Below are positions 1-8,851 of a DNA stretch of 53,603 nucleotides, in pieces. Positions within the stretch are counted from its first letter, which is position 1; each line of letters starts with the position of its first letter. This stretch comes from Paludibacter sp. (lineage in GTDB: Bacteria > Bacteroidota > Bacteroidia > Bacteroidales > Paludibacteraceae). Under the pieces are notes generated by a model, which saw only the letters and a list, made by a program, of their open reading frames with translations, made no database searches and was not told the DNA's origin. The stretch is taken from positions 1 through 53,603 of the forward strand of contig JAUSNQ010000081.1 in the NCBI GenBank assembly GCA_030655595.1. Reading direction: 5' to 3'. The translations under genes were made by a program, and so were the position numbers.

Positions 1-1002
1 TAATTTTTTTATTAATTTTTTAGCCTCTTTCTGACCTTTTTTCATTGCTTCCTCTATGGATACTGCTTTTCCGCCATTTTTCCTGCTGATATCAGCTGCT
101 TCGATGAAAGCAAATATTTCCAGAGTTTCCTCTTTTGAAACCGGAGCCACTTTGGTATTAAAGAATTTCACAACTTCCACCAAAAGCACATCGTAACCTT
201 CATAAGCACCTGCAGGAACAACACCTTTATCGTTGGTTAAAGCTATGCCACCATACCCACTTTTACCGTCTCTGATACCACGTACAGTTCCGATTCTGCC
301 ATCTTTCCATTTACCCACGAGAAAATCAGAACCTTCTGTATAAGTCCGTTGCACTGATTCACAGCCGACACCCATCATGGTATATAAAGATTCGATTCCA
401 TGAATTCCATACCAAGCGAAGTCTGCATGCGAAGGTTCAAGTCGCCCCGGCGCATAAGTATCAACACCCACAACTTTTCCCGACTCTCCATTCCTCAGTT
501 TTTGAGTTTGAACGCCATACCTCAACGCTGAAGAAGAAAACATGGGCACATTATATTTCTCAGCCATCTCGAAAATGGCAATTGCTTGTGCCAGGTTCGC
601 ACCGATTGGTTTATCGATAAAGACAGGTTTTCCTGCTTTGAAAACTTCAAGTGCTTGTTCGAGGTGCATATTACCATCGTTGGTTTCCAGAAGAACACAA
701 TCCACTTCTTTCAAGAGTTCTTCGATGGATGAAGTGATTTTCACACCAAACTTCTTCACATCTTCCGTTAATTTCGGAATGCGATCTAAACTGCTTTGGA
801 TTGCTTTGGATCCATAAGGATATGCTGCTACAACTTGAAAGCCCACATATGCGGGTTTGGGATTCTCTGCATTGATTGATTTTACAAAAGCAGGTGAATG
901 TGAGGTATCTAACCCGATAATACCAATTCTGACTGTTGTATTTGCTGCAACGGAAGTCAACACCAACATCATGCATATAACGAAACTAAATCTGGTTTTC
1001 AT
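1..1002 (-). CDS. Gfo/Idh/MocA-family oxidoreductase, secreted (3' end beyond window)
   Basis: The reading frame opens with ATG at 1002 and stays open to base 1, so the last residues lie outside the window (about 334 visible). An N-terminal hydrophobic segment ending near VTSVAA-like residues looks like a Sec signal peptide, followed by a dinucleotide-binding start (VRIGIIGLDTS). The usual EKP motif of the family appears as DKP in the segment PVFIDKPIGA. Family members are NAD(P)-dependent sugar or inositol dehydrogenases; several Bacteroidota members are exported. It sits 13 bp downstream of nagB on the same strand, so it is probably the last visible gene of the amino-sugar operon. The substrate cannot be read from the sequence. 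The D in place of E in the EKP motif is mildly unusual. Confidence 0.85.
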   Translation of the reverse strand, partial: MKTRFSFVICMMLVLTSVAANTTVRIGIIGLDTSHSPAFVKSINAENPKPAYVGFQVVAAYPYGSKAIQSSLDRIPKLTEDVKKFGVKITSSIEELLKEVDCVLLETNDGNMHLEQALEVFKAGKPVFIDKPIGANLAQAIAIFEMAEKYNVPMFSSSALRYGVQTQKLRNGESGKVVGVDTYAPGRLEPSHADFAWYGIHGIESLYTMMGVGCESVQRTYTEGSDFLVGKWKDGRIGTVRGIRDGKSGYGGIALTNDKGVVPAGAYEGYDVLLVEVVKFFNTKVAPVSKEETLEIFAFIEAADISRKNGGKAVSIEEAMKKGQKEAKKLIKKL

Positions 1003-1015
1003 GGCTTTTTTTTAA

Positions 1016-1801
1016 TTATAATTTAACTGAACTTTCATGATCAAGATACATAACTACATGGTCTTTTGTCCGTAAAACGGTAGCCGGACATTTTTCTGAA
1101 ATATCCTCATTCAAAGTTCTGTAAACTGCTTCAGCTTTGTTTGTAGCCGGAACAACACAGAACAGGTAATCAGCACTTAATAATGTCGGGATGGTAAGGG
1201 TAAAAGCATGTGTAGGTACTTGTCCCAACACGTCAAAACACTTATCATTGACCTGTTGTTGACGACAAACTAAGTCCAACTCAACCACCTTTATCACTTT
1301 ATTATCATTAAAATCGGCCACAGGCGGATCATTAAATGCAATATGACCGTTTTCTCCAATCCCCAAACAAACAATGTCAACCGGATTTTCTTTCAGCAAA
1401 TTAGCATAACGGGTACATTCCTGATCAAAATCCGGATTGCTTCCATTGATATAGTTAACCTGTCTAAATGGAACTTTGGCAAAAATATGGTTTTTTAGAA
1501 AATTACCAAAACTTTGCGGTGCACCAGCAGGTAATCCGATATATTCATCCATGTGAAAAGCATTGATGCGGGTCCATTCGATTGATTTATCTTCAACCAG
1601 ATAACGCAGACACTCCTGTTGTGATGGTGCCGCTGCGAATATGATGTTGATAACCTGTTTTGTTTGCAACAAAGTTTTAATTCTTGCAGCAATATCGGAT
1701 GCTGCCCTCATGCCCATTTCATCTCTTGATGAAAAAACCCTTACTTGTAATTTATCTTTTGAAAAGGTCTTATGCTCGGTTATTGTTTCAGAATATAACA
1801 T
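1016..1801 (-). CDS. nagB: Glucosamine-6-phosphate deaminase family protein
   Basis: This 261-residue protein carries the NagB signatures FHMDEYIGL and GIGENGHIAFNDPP, which hold the catalytic Asp/Glu/His residues and the phosphosugar-binding loop. NagB converts glucosamine-6-phosphate to fructose-6-phosphate and ammonia in the cytoplasm. Length matches the usual approximately 260-270 residues. The ATG at 1801 lies inside the end of nagA, a 14-bp overlap, so the two are very likely translationally coupled. The order nagA-nagB after a FucP-family permease gives a complete route from imported N-acetylglucosamine to glycolysis. A diverged SIS/NagB-like isomerase is possible but less likely because the active-site segments are intact. 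Confidence 0.9.
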   Translation of the reverse strand: MLYSETITEHKTFSKDKLQVRVFSSRDEMGMRAASDIAARIKTLLQTKQVINIIFAAAPSQQECLRYLVEDKSIEWTRINAFHMDEYIGLPAGAPQSFGNFLKNHIFAKVPFRQVNYINGSNPDFDQECTRYANLLKENPVDIVCLGIGENGHIAFNDPPVADFNDNKVIKVVELDLVCRQQQVNDKCFDVLGQVPTHAFTLTIPTLLSADYLFCVVPATNKAEAVYRTLNEDISEKCPATVLRTKDHVVMYLDHESSVKL

Positions 1802-2966
1802 TGCCAGCTATAATTGTATGTTTAATATTAATATTTTCATCAAAAATGATGATGTCGGCATCTTTGCCTACTTGCAACGAACCTTTTTGTTTATCAATGC
1901 CTAATACACGAGCAGGAGCCTCAGTCATCATGCTAACCGCTTCCACCAAAGGTATTTCAGCCAAATCGCGCATAGTGCGTACGCAACGATCACCTGTTGC
2001 CACACTTCCTGCGAAAGCAGTACGATCCGGCAACTTGGCCACGCCATCTTCCACCAATACCCTTTGTCCGTCCTTAAGACTTCCCAGTGTACTGTCACCA
2101 TCACCCATACCGGCTGCACGCATACAATCTGTACACAACATGAGTCGATTTGGACCTTTGATCTTGTAAAGCAATTTCAAAAGTGGTTGTGGAACGTGAA
2201 TACCATCGGCAATCACTTCCAACACAATGCCATCATGATAATATCCGGCCTCCACAACTCCGGCATATCGAAACGCATTGCGGCGTGTTATACTGGCTGT
2301 GCAAGAATAGAAATGGGTAATATGACGGAAACCATATTCATAAGCAACCATGGCTTCTTCAAAAGTCGCATCAGTATGTGCCATTGAGAGCATGATACCG
2401 CGCTTGGTCAGTTCAGTTGCTAACTCAAGTGCACCGGGTAATTCAGGAGCCATACTCCAACGTTTGATGATATCGCCTCCACGTTTCAGAATTTCCATGT
2501 ATTCTTTCGGATCAGGGTTTCTCAAATAACGAGGATCTTGCGCACCTTTCTGGTTAAAAGCAAAATAGGGACCTTCAAGGTGAAGTCCACCCATAATCGC
2601 ACCTTTTTTGTTTTCTTTCTGAGCTTTTCTGAAAAGTTCAAAAGTATCATACAACCCTTCGTTTGTACTGGTAAGGGTGGTAGGAAGCATATACGTTGTA
2701 CCATGTTTCGCATGCATTTCGGCAGCTCCCAGATACGCTTCCATGGTGGCATCCATGAAGTCATGGTTACCTGCACCGTGGGTATGCAAATCAATAAATC
2801 CGGGGGAAATATAATTGCCGCCTGCATCAATTACTTCTGCGCCTTCGATGTTTACATCACCTGTTTCAATGGCTTTTATGATGCCATTTTCTACCACAAC
2901 TGATCCAATTCCGATGTCTCTGAAAGGAGTGAGAATCCTTCCGTTCTTTATAACTAATTGTTTCAT
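1788..2966 (-). CDS. nagA: N-acetylglucosamine-6-phosphate deacetylase
   Basis: This 392-residue protein is an amidohydrolase of the NagA type. It shows the metal-binding DLHTHGAGNHDFMDAT segment near residue 60, GLHLEGPYF near 130, the AHTDATFEEA segment near 195, the THFYSC segment near 215, and the conserved late Asp in LCTDCMRAAGMGDG near 275. The enzyme removes acetate from GlcNAc-6-phosphate to give glucosamine-6-phosphate, the substrate of the overlapping nagB. ATG at 2966 follows the permease gene by about 65 bp. Length and motif order are normal for the family. No truncation or frameshift is visible. Confidence 0.94.
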   Translation of the reverse strand: MKQLVIKNGRILTPFRDIGIGSVVVENGIIKAIETGDVNIEGAEVIDAGGNYISPGFIDLHTHGAGNHDFMDATMEAYLGAAEMHAKHGTTYMLPTTLTSTNEGLYDTFELFRKAQKENKKGAIMGGLHLEGPYFAFNQKGAQDPRYLRNPDPKEYMEILKRGGDIIKRWSMAPELPGALELATELTKRGIMLSMAHTDATFEEAMVAYEYGFRHITHFYSCTASITRRNAFRYAGVVEAGYYHDGIVLEVIADGIHVPQPLLKLLYKIKGPNRLMLCTDCMRAAGMGDGDSTLGSLKDGQRVLVEDGVAKLPDRTAFAGSVATGDRCVRTMRDLAEIPLVEAVSMMTEAPARVLGIDKQKGSLQVGKDADIIIFDENINIKHTIIAGNVIF

Positions 2967-3031
2967 ATTCTTTTATTTAAAACTGTAACTTAAACTAATT
3001 AACACAATCTTTTTTCTCCTTTCAACAAATA

Positions 3032-4393
3032 TCAAGCTTCAACTGTTTTGACCTTTTTCCAATATTTGATTTTATGTCCGACTGTCGCATAGAAAATCAG
3101 ATATAAGAAGCAAGGTACCAGCACCCAGTAAGCAACCTTATACGCATCAAAAAGCGGAAGCATACTATTCACATCAACAACATAACTAAATATCAGTGGT
3201 AAAATGGCACTACCGCAAAGTCCCATCACCAAGAATGATGACCCCAGGTTAGTATATTTACCCAAATCCCTGATGGCCAATGGCCAGATACCTGTATAAA
3301 TCAAGGCATTTGAATAACCCATCATCACCAAAAACCAGATTGAAATATCAGTCTCCAAACCCAGAATTTTCACCGGACCTGTTGTGAGGATGGTCAGCAA
3401 CGAGAACAACAAACCCAGCGAAGCACAAATCAGTAAGGCGTTCTTCTGATGGAGGTATTTAGGAATCAAAACTATACCCGTTAAATATCCCAGAAATGTA
3501 AAGAACATCGTGAAAGAAGGAAAATTCTTTGCATTCCCTTCCAATGAAAGTCCCATGGTTCCGGCATAGTCAATGATCGTCGCCAGCGATATCATTTGTG
3601 AACCAACATGGAAGAAAATAGCCACCGCTCCCAGAATCAACCAGGGATACTGGAATATAGAAGTACGTGTATCAACCTCTCCGGAAGTATTCTTATTTAC
3701 ATCTTTTGCATCCAAATCAGGAAGCACAGAATTTCTTATGATAATACCAAATATAAACAAGAAAACACCCAGCACCGCATAAGGAGCCATTACACCACGA
3801 ATCAGCGTGTCTAATGCCAAGTCAAGTTCTGCACCTGTAAAAACACCTGCCTGTATCTGATGCATGAGCACTTTGTCAGATTCGCGAATCACGACAGCGG
3901 CAAAAACCAAGTTGGCAACAATACCCGCCAGCTTATTTCCTGTTCCAACTATACTTAAACGTTTTGCTGCACTCTCACGCGGGCCGATGATTGTCACGTA
4001 TGGATTGGCGGCTGACTGAAGAATAGCCAGACCAATACCAAGCATAAACAAACCAAGGAGAAATATCTCGTAAGTCCGCCAGTAAGCAGCCGGAACAAAC
4101 AAAAACGCACCTAAAGCCATAAACCATAAGCCGTACATCATACCCCGCTTGTAACCAACCTTATTCAATAGAAATGAAGAAGGAATGGCCATCAAAAGAT
4201 ATGCGATGAAAAAAGCAAATGTTACCAGGTAGGACTGTACAATGGTTAACTCACAGGTTAATTTAAAATAGGGAATTAAAATTGTGTTGACCCAGGAAAC
4301 TAATCCAAAGATAAAAAACAAGGTTGCCAGAATCAGCATTGAGAAGATTCGTGTGCGCTTTTCATCAGCAACAGAAGGTGTTGTCATGTTCAT
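3032..4393 (-). CDS. FucP-family (FHS) MFS sugar permease, probable GlcNAc importer
   Basis: The protein is a 12-helix major facilitator of the fucose/glucose-galactose permease group. It has the typical N-terminal helix FFIFGLVSWVNTILIPYFK, a conserved QSAANPYVT segment near residue 130 and a following RLSIVGTGNK loop. ATG at 4393 (MNMTTPSVADEKRTR) gives 453 residues; a longer frame begins only with TTG at 4438. It lies between an XylR/AraC-type regulator and nagA on the same strand, which suggests the NagP role, import of N-acetylglucosamine across the inner membrane by cation symport. Other FHS substrates (glucose, fucose, mannose) cannot be excluded by sequence. A TATATTTG box at 4478-4485 could drive it. 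Confidence 0.88.
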   Translation of the reverse strand: MNMTTPSVADEKRTRIFSMLILATLFFIFGLVSWVNTILIPYFKLTCELTIVQSYLVTFAFFIAYLLMAIPSSFLLNKVGYKRGMMYGLWFMALGAFLFVPAAYWRTYEIFLLGLFMLGIGLAILQSAANPYVTIIGPRESAAKRLSIVGTGNKLAGIVANLVFAAVVIRESDKVLMHQIQAGVFTGAELDLALDTLIRGVMAPYAVLGVFLFIFGIIIRNSVLPDLDAKDVNKNTSGEVDTRTSIFQYPWLILGAVAIFFHVGSQMISLATIIDYAGTMGLSLEGNAKNFPSFTMFFTFLGYLTGIVLIPKYLHQKNALLICASLGLLFSLLTILTTGPVKILGLETDISIWFLVMMGYSNALIYTGIWPLAIRDLGKYTNLGSSFLVMGLCGSAILPLIFSYVVDVNSMLPLFDAYKVAYWVLVPCFLYLIFYATVGHKIKYWKKVKTVEA

Positions 4394-4477
4394 TTCAAGT
4401 ACGTTTTTAGTGGTGAAAAATAAATATGTAATGTGCAAATCTCATAATGAGCCATCACAGAACCCTAATTAAGGTTG

Positions 4478-4485
4478 CAAATATA
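4478..4485 (-). promoter_or_regulatory. Bacteroidota -7 box (TATATTTG) upstream of the FHS permease
   Basis: Read on the minus strand this is TATATTTG, a match to the TAnnTTTG -7 element used by Bacteroidota sigma-ABfr. It lies about 85 bp upstream of the permease ATG at 4393 and downstream of the regulator stop codon at 4531. I see no good -33 TTTG at the usual spacing, so confidence is moderate. Confidence 0.4.
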
Positions 4486-4530
4486 CACATCAGGGAACTA
4501 AACCACTACCCTAAAAACGTAATAGAATCT

Positions 4531-5703
4531 TCAAAAAGCGTTTTTTTTCTCCAACTCGGAATAATGTTGACGATATTCGTAAGGTGTGCAGTTTTTGTGT
4601 TTTTTGAATATTCTGGAAATATTTTTGCAATCATTGAACCCTGATTGCATTACAATATCGAATAATGTTTTATCTGTTGTAATTAAAAGGTTAGCAACAT
4701 GTTCAATACGACATCGAATAATATATTGATAGATGGATATCCCCATCTCTTCTTTAAATTTAATCTCAAGAATCCTGCGTGAAAGCGGCACCAAACTTAC
4801 CAATTCCTCAATTGTATGTAAAGTTATGTGGTTCTTTTCTATATATTCAACAATAGTTCTTACGTGTGGATTATGTACAACAAAACTTTCTGTGGATTTT
4901 CTCAATACAATACGAACTGGTTTTACAACAATATTAAATGGAACATTTCGCCGCTCTTTCACCATTTGGTGCAACAACCTGGCAGCTTCATAACCACCTT
5001 TTTCAGTATCTAACATGATGGATGATATGGGCGGATCGGATAAATTACAGATCATCTCATCATTATCTACACCCAGCAAAGCAATTTCATCCGGTATTTT
5101 GATGTTATTGATGGTACATATTTGAGATATCTGAAGGGCAAATGTATCATCACAAGCAAAAATTGCAATTGGTTTCGGTAATGACAACAGCCATTTATCA
5201 AGCTCGTCATGATTTACTCCCCATTCCTCCTCACTGAGGCTTGCGGTCTCAAACAAATAAAAATCACCCCCAATTTTCTCAATTTCATTTTTATAACCTT
5301 TGGCTCTTTCTTCCGACCAAACAACACCTTTCTTGCCATAGAAAGCGAAATTTTTGAACCGCTTTTTTGCAAAATACTGTGCAGCCATTTTGCCTGTATC
5401 CTCATAACTACCGGTTAAGTTCGAGAAGTAATCACTCCTTTCGCGGTAGTTCTGTAGAACAACAGGTATGTCTAAATCTTTCAGCAATGTTTTACCTTCA
5501 GTATCCCATTGGGCAATAATCGCATCTGCCTTCCATTCACGAGCCCAGTTGATAATACCTTCTTTACCATACAATGATTTATAATAGGAAGGTAAACGGT
5601 AAAAAATCCAATATCCATACTCCTTTGAATAATTAATAAGCCCCCTGAGCAAGCCTCGACTGAACTCACTGGAATAATCAAACAATAAAAGTACTCTTAT
5701 CAT
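4531..5703 (-). CDS. XylR-type transcriptional regulator (LacI-like sensor plus AraC HTH)
   Basis: This 390-residue protein has a periplasmic-binding-protein-like sensor over roughly residues 1-270 (starting MIRVLLLFDYSSEFSRG, with a DNDEMICNL segment typical of XylR/LacI sensors). Residues about 285-390 form an AraC-type double helix-turn-helix (LFDIVMQSGFNDCKNISRIFKK). This is the architecture of E. coli XylR, and family members bind sugars through the N-terminal domain. It heads the minus-strand run permease-nagA-nagB-oxidoreductase, so it is the likely local regulator of amino-sugar uptake. It is divergent from the Gfo/Idh/MocA gene at 6069 and may act on that promoter too. ATG at 5703 is the first good start. 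Confidence 0.88.
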   Translation of the reverse strand: MIRVLLLFDYSSEFSRGLLRGLINYSKEYGYWIFYRLPSYYKSLYGKEGIINWAREWKADAIIAQWDTEGKTLLKDLDIPVVLQNYRERSDYFSNLTGSYEDTGKMAAQYFAKKRFKNFAFYGKKGVVWSEERAKGYKNEIEKIGGDFYLFETASLSEEEWGVNHDELDKWLLSLPKPIAIFACDDTFALQISQICTINNIKIPDEIALLGVDNDEMICNLSDPPISSIMLDTEKGGYEAARLLHQMVKERRNVPFNIVVKPVRIVLRKSTESFVVHNPHVRTIVEYIEKNHITLHTIEELVSLVPLSRRILEIKFKEEMGISIYQYIIRCRIEHVANLLITTDKTLFDIVMQSGFNDCKNISRIFKKHKNCTPYEYRQHYSELEKKNAF

Positions 5704-5780
5704 ATTATCTTATGCATATAATGACTTATTTGACAAGTATTCGATGACTGGTTTGTGCAGTTGATTTGGAAATATATCTA

Positions 5781-5788
5781 CAAAAGTA
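5781..5788 (-). promoter_or_regulatory. Bacteroidota -7 box (TACTTTTG) for the XylR-type regulator
   Basis: On the minus strand this reads TACTTTTG, matching TAnnTTTG, about 78 bp upstream of the regulator ATG. No clear -33 element was found at the usual spacing. Confidence 0.4.
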
Positions 5789-5871
5789 TTATTTTTTTTT
5801 ATATCTCACTTGCATTTAGAACAATTATACGCTCAAAATGTAATATTGCAGATGATCTGATTTTATTTATA

Positions 5872-5905
5872 TGTATATCCGTATGATATCCTAAGGATAT
5901 GCATT
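5872..5905. promoter_or_regulatory. Palindromic cluster, candidate operator or relic repeat end
   Basis: The sequence holds the near-perfect palindrome ATATCCTAAGGATAT with a related half-site, TATATCCGTATGATAT, just before it. The location between a sugar-sensing regulator and a divergent oxidoreductase operon fits an operator. However, 21 of 26 bases from 5872 also match the terminal inverted repeat of the element at 15079-15245, so it may instead be a relic end of that repeat family. Confidence 0.4.
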
Positions 5906-6068
5906 TTATATTTATTGAATACATCAGTTTACGTTTTTTGAGGATATTTTTACGAAAATATGGCAATAAAAACCAAAAGAATGTTACATCTTTGAACAAT
6001 ATTTTTTACAAAAGAAATATTTGAACCAACTCCACTGTAGAAATAAACAAAAAACAAACATAAATGAC

Positions 6069-7409
6069 ATGACAACACGACGAGATTTCTTAAAAAACCT
6101 GGCAACAGGAACTGCTGCTTTATCAGTAGGTGGTATTATCCCCGGGGTAAGCGCAAAAAGCTACAACAGCATCATCGGTGCAAATGAAAAGTTCAGAATT
6201 GGAGTTATGGGAGTTAATTCCAGAGGGTTTGCTCTTGCTAAGGGTTTTGCCTCAGAAAAAGATGCAATTGTGACACATATTTGTGATGTTGATACCCGTG
6301 CATTGGAGAAAACTGCTGCTTTAATCAAAAAAACAGCCGGAAATGACCCAAAAACTTTTGTGGATATCCGGAAAATGTTAACTGAAGATTTTGATATTTT
6401 GGTAATTGCTGCCCCTGACCATTGGCATGCACCTGCTGCTTTAATGGGCATGCAAGCCGGCAAACATATTTATTTGGAAAAACCAACCAGTCACAGTCCG
6501 GCTGAAAATGAGATACTCATTCGTGCAGCTGCAAAATACAACAAAGTTGTACAGGTTGGCAACCAACGCAGATCCTGGACAAACCTGATTAAGGGGATGG
6601 ACGAAATAAAAAACGGCACCATCGGAAATGTTTATTATGGAAAAGGTTGGTATGCAAACAACAGACCTTCCATCGGGATTGGAAAGGTTGCTGCTGTTCC
6701 TGAATGGTTAAACTGGGATTTATGGCAAGGTCCGGCTCCGAGGGTTAAAAACTTCAAAGATAACTACGTGCATTATCATTGGCATTGGTTCTGGCATTGG
6801 GGAACAGGCGAAGCTTTGAACAACGGAACTCACTTTGTTGATATGTTGCGCTGGGGCATGGATGTAGATTATCCCACCAAAGTAACTTCAGTAGGTGGCC
6901 GTTATCGTTATCAGGACGACTGGGAAACTCCTGATACCCAACTCATCGGATATGAATTTGGAGATAAAAAATCATTTGTATGGGAAGGTCGTAGTTGCAA
7001 TGGGAAAACCAATGAAGATTTTGGTGTAGGTGTAATTTTCTATGGAGAAACTGGTAGTATTGTAATGAGTGGTGGTAATGAATATAAAGTATTCGACCTG
7101 AAAAGCAAATTACTTAAACATGTAACCAGTGAAATGGGCTATCAGGAAGGCAATTTAATGGGTCCTTCTCAATATCTTGATTCTCTGCATTTCCGCAACT
7201 TCTTTGAAGGCATCCGAAACGGACAAAAATTAAATTCAGACTTATTGAATGGCTGTATCAGTACGCAACTGGTGCAACTGGGCAACATTGCTCAACGTGT
7301 TGGTCGTTCGTTAAACATCGATCCGGTTAACGGAACAATCATCAATGATAAAAAAGCGAATAAGCTTTGGAGTCGTGAATATGAAAAAGGATGGGAGATG
7401 AAAATTTGA
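6069..7409 (+). CDS. Gfo/Idh/MocA-family oxidoreductase with Tat signal
   Basis: ATG at 6069 gives 446 residues beginning MTTRRDFLKNLATGTAALS, a twin-arginine export signal; an upstream alternative start at 6021 would bury it. The nucleotide-binding fold (FRIGVMGVNSRG) starts near residue 45. The catalytic EKP motif is present as YLEKPTSHSPAEN, and DHWHAP and a His-rich NYVHYHWHWFWHWG segment follow. Family members oxidise or reduce sugar hydroxyls with tightly bound NAD(P). It is followed on the same strand by a second paralogue and by a DUF1080 protein, a grouping known from Bacteroides loci where secreted oxidoreductases make or consume 3-keto-glycosides. The exact substrate is not evident. 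Confidence 0.9.
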   Translation: MTTRRDFLKNLATGTAALSVGGIIPGVSAKSYNSIIGANEKFRIGVMGVNSRGFALAKGFASEKDAIVTHICDVDTRALEKTAALIKKTAGNDPKTFVDIRKMLTEDFDILVIAAPDHWHAPAALMGMQAGKHIYLEKPTSHSPAENEILIRAAAKYNKVVQVGNQRRSWTNLIKGMDEIKNGTIGNVYYGKGWYANNRPSIGIGKVAAVPEWLNWDLWQGPAPRVKNFKDNYVHYHWHWFWHWGTGEALNNGTHFVDMLRWGMDVDYPTKVTSVGGRYRYQDDWETPDTQLIGYEFGDKKSFVWEGRSCNGKTNEDFGVGVIFYGETGSIVMSGGNEYKVFDLKSKLLKHVTSEMGYQEGNLMGPSQYLDSLHFRNFFEGIRNGQKLNSDLLNGCISTQLVQLGNIAQRVGRSLNIDPVNGTIINDKKANKLWSREYEKGWEMKI

Positions 7410-7480
7410 TTTTTATTCGCCTCGTTCTAATACGATGATATCAAACAAAAGAACTGCAAGCATATCTTGTGGTTTTTTTG

Positions 7481-7511
7481 TTTGTCAAATGACTCATTTA
7501 ATATATCTTTG
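7481..7511 (+). promoter_or_regulatory. Bacteroidota promoter (TTTG, 19 bp, TATCTTTG)
   Basis: A -33 TTTG at 7481-7484 and a -7 TATCTTTG at 7504-7511 are separated by 19 bp, the classic sigma-ABfr layout. The box ends 27 bp before the ATG at 7539. It indicates that the second oxidoreductase and the HEAT/DUF1080 gene can be transcribed independently of the gene at 6069. Confidence 0.7.
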
Positions 7512-7538
7512 TGGGATAAAATTGCAAAAACAATATAC

Positions 7539-8795
7539 ATGAAAACAAACAGAAGAACCTTTCTTAAAACAGCCGGAAGTCTTGCCCTGTTTACTGTCGT
7601 ACCCAGAAATGTATTAGGACGAGGATTTATCGCTCCAAGTGACCAACTTACCAAAGGGGTTATCGGTGTCGGCAGCATGGGGAAATCGCATTTCAAATAC
7701 GATGGCACGCGCGTAGTAGCGATTTGCGATGTCAATAAAAAACACCTGAAGGACGCTACAGAACGATTAAAAGAAAATGTAACCCAATACCATGATTTCA
7801 GAGACCTGATCATGGATAAAAATGTGGATATTGTTCACATTGCAACTCCTCCGCACTGGCACGGACTGATGTCGGTTGAAGCTGCTAAAGCAGGCAAAGA
7901 TGTGTTTTGCGAAAAACCCATGACCCGCACCATCGGGGAAGGAAAAAGAGTAATCGAAGCCATGCAGCAGTATGGCCGTATTTTTCGACTAAACACCTGG
8001 TTTCGGTTTAAAGATCCTTTCTACGGACTGGGTACTCCTGTGAAACCTTTGAAAAAACTGGTGCAAAGTGGATTGCTGGGCTGGCCTTTGAAAGTTACCA
8101 TCAGCAAACACACCGGGTTCAACTGGAAATTTTTCTGGATAGGCAAAACCGATCTTGCTCCTCAACCCATACCCAAAGAACTGGATTACAACATGTGGCT
8201 CGGACCGGCTCCTTTTAAACCCTACAATGCACATCGTACTGCAACCACCTTCCGTGGTTACTGGGATTATGATGGAGGTGGACTGGGTGATATGGGTCAG
8301 CATTACATCGACCCGGTTCAATACATCCTCGATAAAGATTATACCAGTCCGGTTAAAATTGAAGTTGAAGCACCGCAACAACATCCGGATGCAGTGGGCG
8401 TGTGGAATTCGATTACCTATACCTACGAAGATGGCTGCCAGATTGTCCTTTGGGGAGAAGATTACGGTGAACCAAACACCCCCTATATCGCCGGACCAAA
8501 AGGGAATGTATACAAAAACTTCGTGTGCGATATTCCCGACTGGCAACGTAAATTAGCAGATTACCCGGAACCTGCGGAGCAAAACACCGACTTTTTGGAA
8601 TGCATCAAAACCCGTCAAAAATTTGCTTTAAATGAAATGAACGGACATCGTTCTTCTACCATCGTGAATTTGGGTGTTATTGCCTTGCAATTGAATCGCA
8701 CCCTGCATTTCAACCCGGTTACGCAGGAATTCATCAACGATCCGGAAGCAAACAGATTACTGGATCAACCGATGAGAGCTCCGTGGAGTATATAG
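7539..8795 (+). CDS. Gfo/Idh/MocA-family oxidoreductase with Tat signal (second copy)
   Basis: ATG at 7539 gives 418 residues starting MKTNRRTFLKTAGSLALFT, a twin-arginine signal. The Rossmann start is LTKGVIGVGSMGKSH near residue 40, the PPHWHG segment follows, and the EKP motif is intact (DVFCEKPMTRTIGEG). It is a diverged paralogue of the preceding gene, sharing overall order but not close sequence. It probably acts in the periplasm on a glycoside as an NAD(P)-dependent hydride-transfer enzyme. A well-formed promoter lies directly upstream, and the HEAT/DUF1080 gene begins 56 bp after its stop. The longer frame from 7467 would include the promoter and hide the Tat signal, so I reject it. 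Confidence 0.9.
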   Translation: MKTNRRTFLKTAGSLALFTVVPRNVLGRGFIAPSDQLTKGVIGVGSMGKSHFKYDGTRVVAICDVNKKHLKDATERLKENVTQYHDFRDLIMDKNVDIVHIATPPHWHGLMSVEAAKAGKDVFCEKPMTRTIGEGKRVIEAMQQYGRIFRLNTWFRFKDPFYGLGTPVKPLKKLVQSGLLGWPLKVTISKHTGFNWKFFWIGKTDLAPQPIPKELDYNMWLGPAPFKPYNAHRTATTFRGYWDYDGGGLGDMGQHYIDPVQYILDKDYTSPVKIEVEAPQQHPDAVGVWNSITYTYEDGCQIVLWGEDYGEPNTPYIAGPKGNVYKNFVCDIPDWQRKLADYPEPAEQNTDFLECIKTRQKFALNEMNGHRSSTIVNLGVIALQLNRTLHFNPVTQEFINDPEANRLLDQPMRAPWSI

Positions 8796-8851
8796 CAACG
8801 AGGGAACTAAAAATAAGTCGAAAAAAAATAAATTCATTAAACAAATCACAC

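Larger units (their letters stand above)
5704..6068. other. Divergent intergenic region
   Basis: This 365-bp AT-rich space separates the minus-strand regulator from the plus-strand oxidoreductase. It holds a TACTTTTG -7 candidate for the regulator (5781-5788), a palindromic cluster at 5872-5905, and a weak CATCTTTG -7 candidate for the plus-strand gene (5987-5994). A 66-codon minus-strand frame inside it has no recognisable motif and I do not call it a gene. Confidence 0.6.

Noticed and set aside
1684..2169. 161-codon plus-strand frame
   Set aside because: It is fully antisense to nagA/nagB, which have intact motifs; the product shows no domain.
5987..5994. CATCTTTG as -7 box for the gene at 6069
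   Set aside because: It lacks the TA of the consensus and has no -33 partner; noted only as a weak candidate.
7989..8546. 185-codon minus-strand frame
   Set aside because: It is antisense to the second Tat-exported oxidoreductase and shows only shadow-frame composition.
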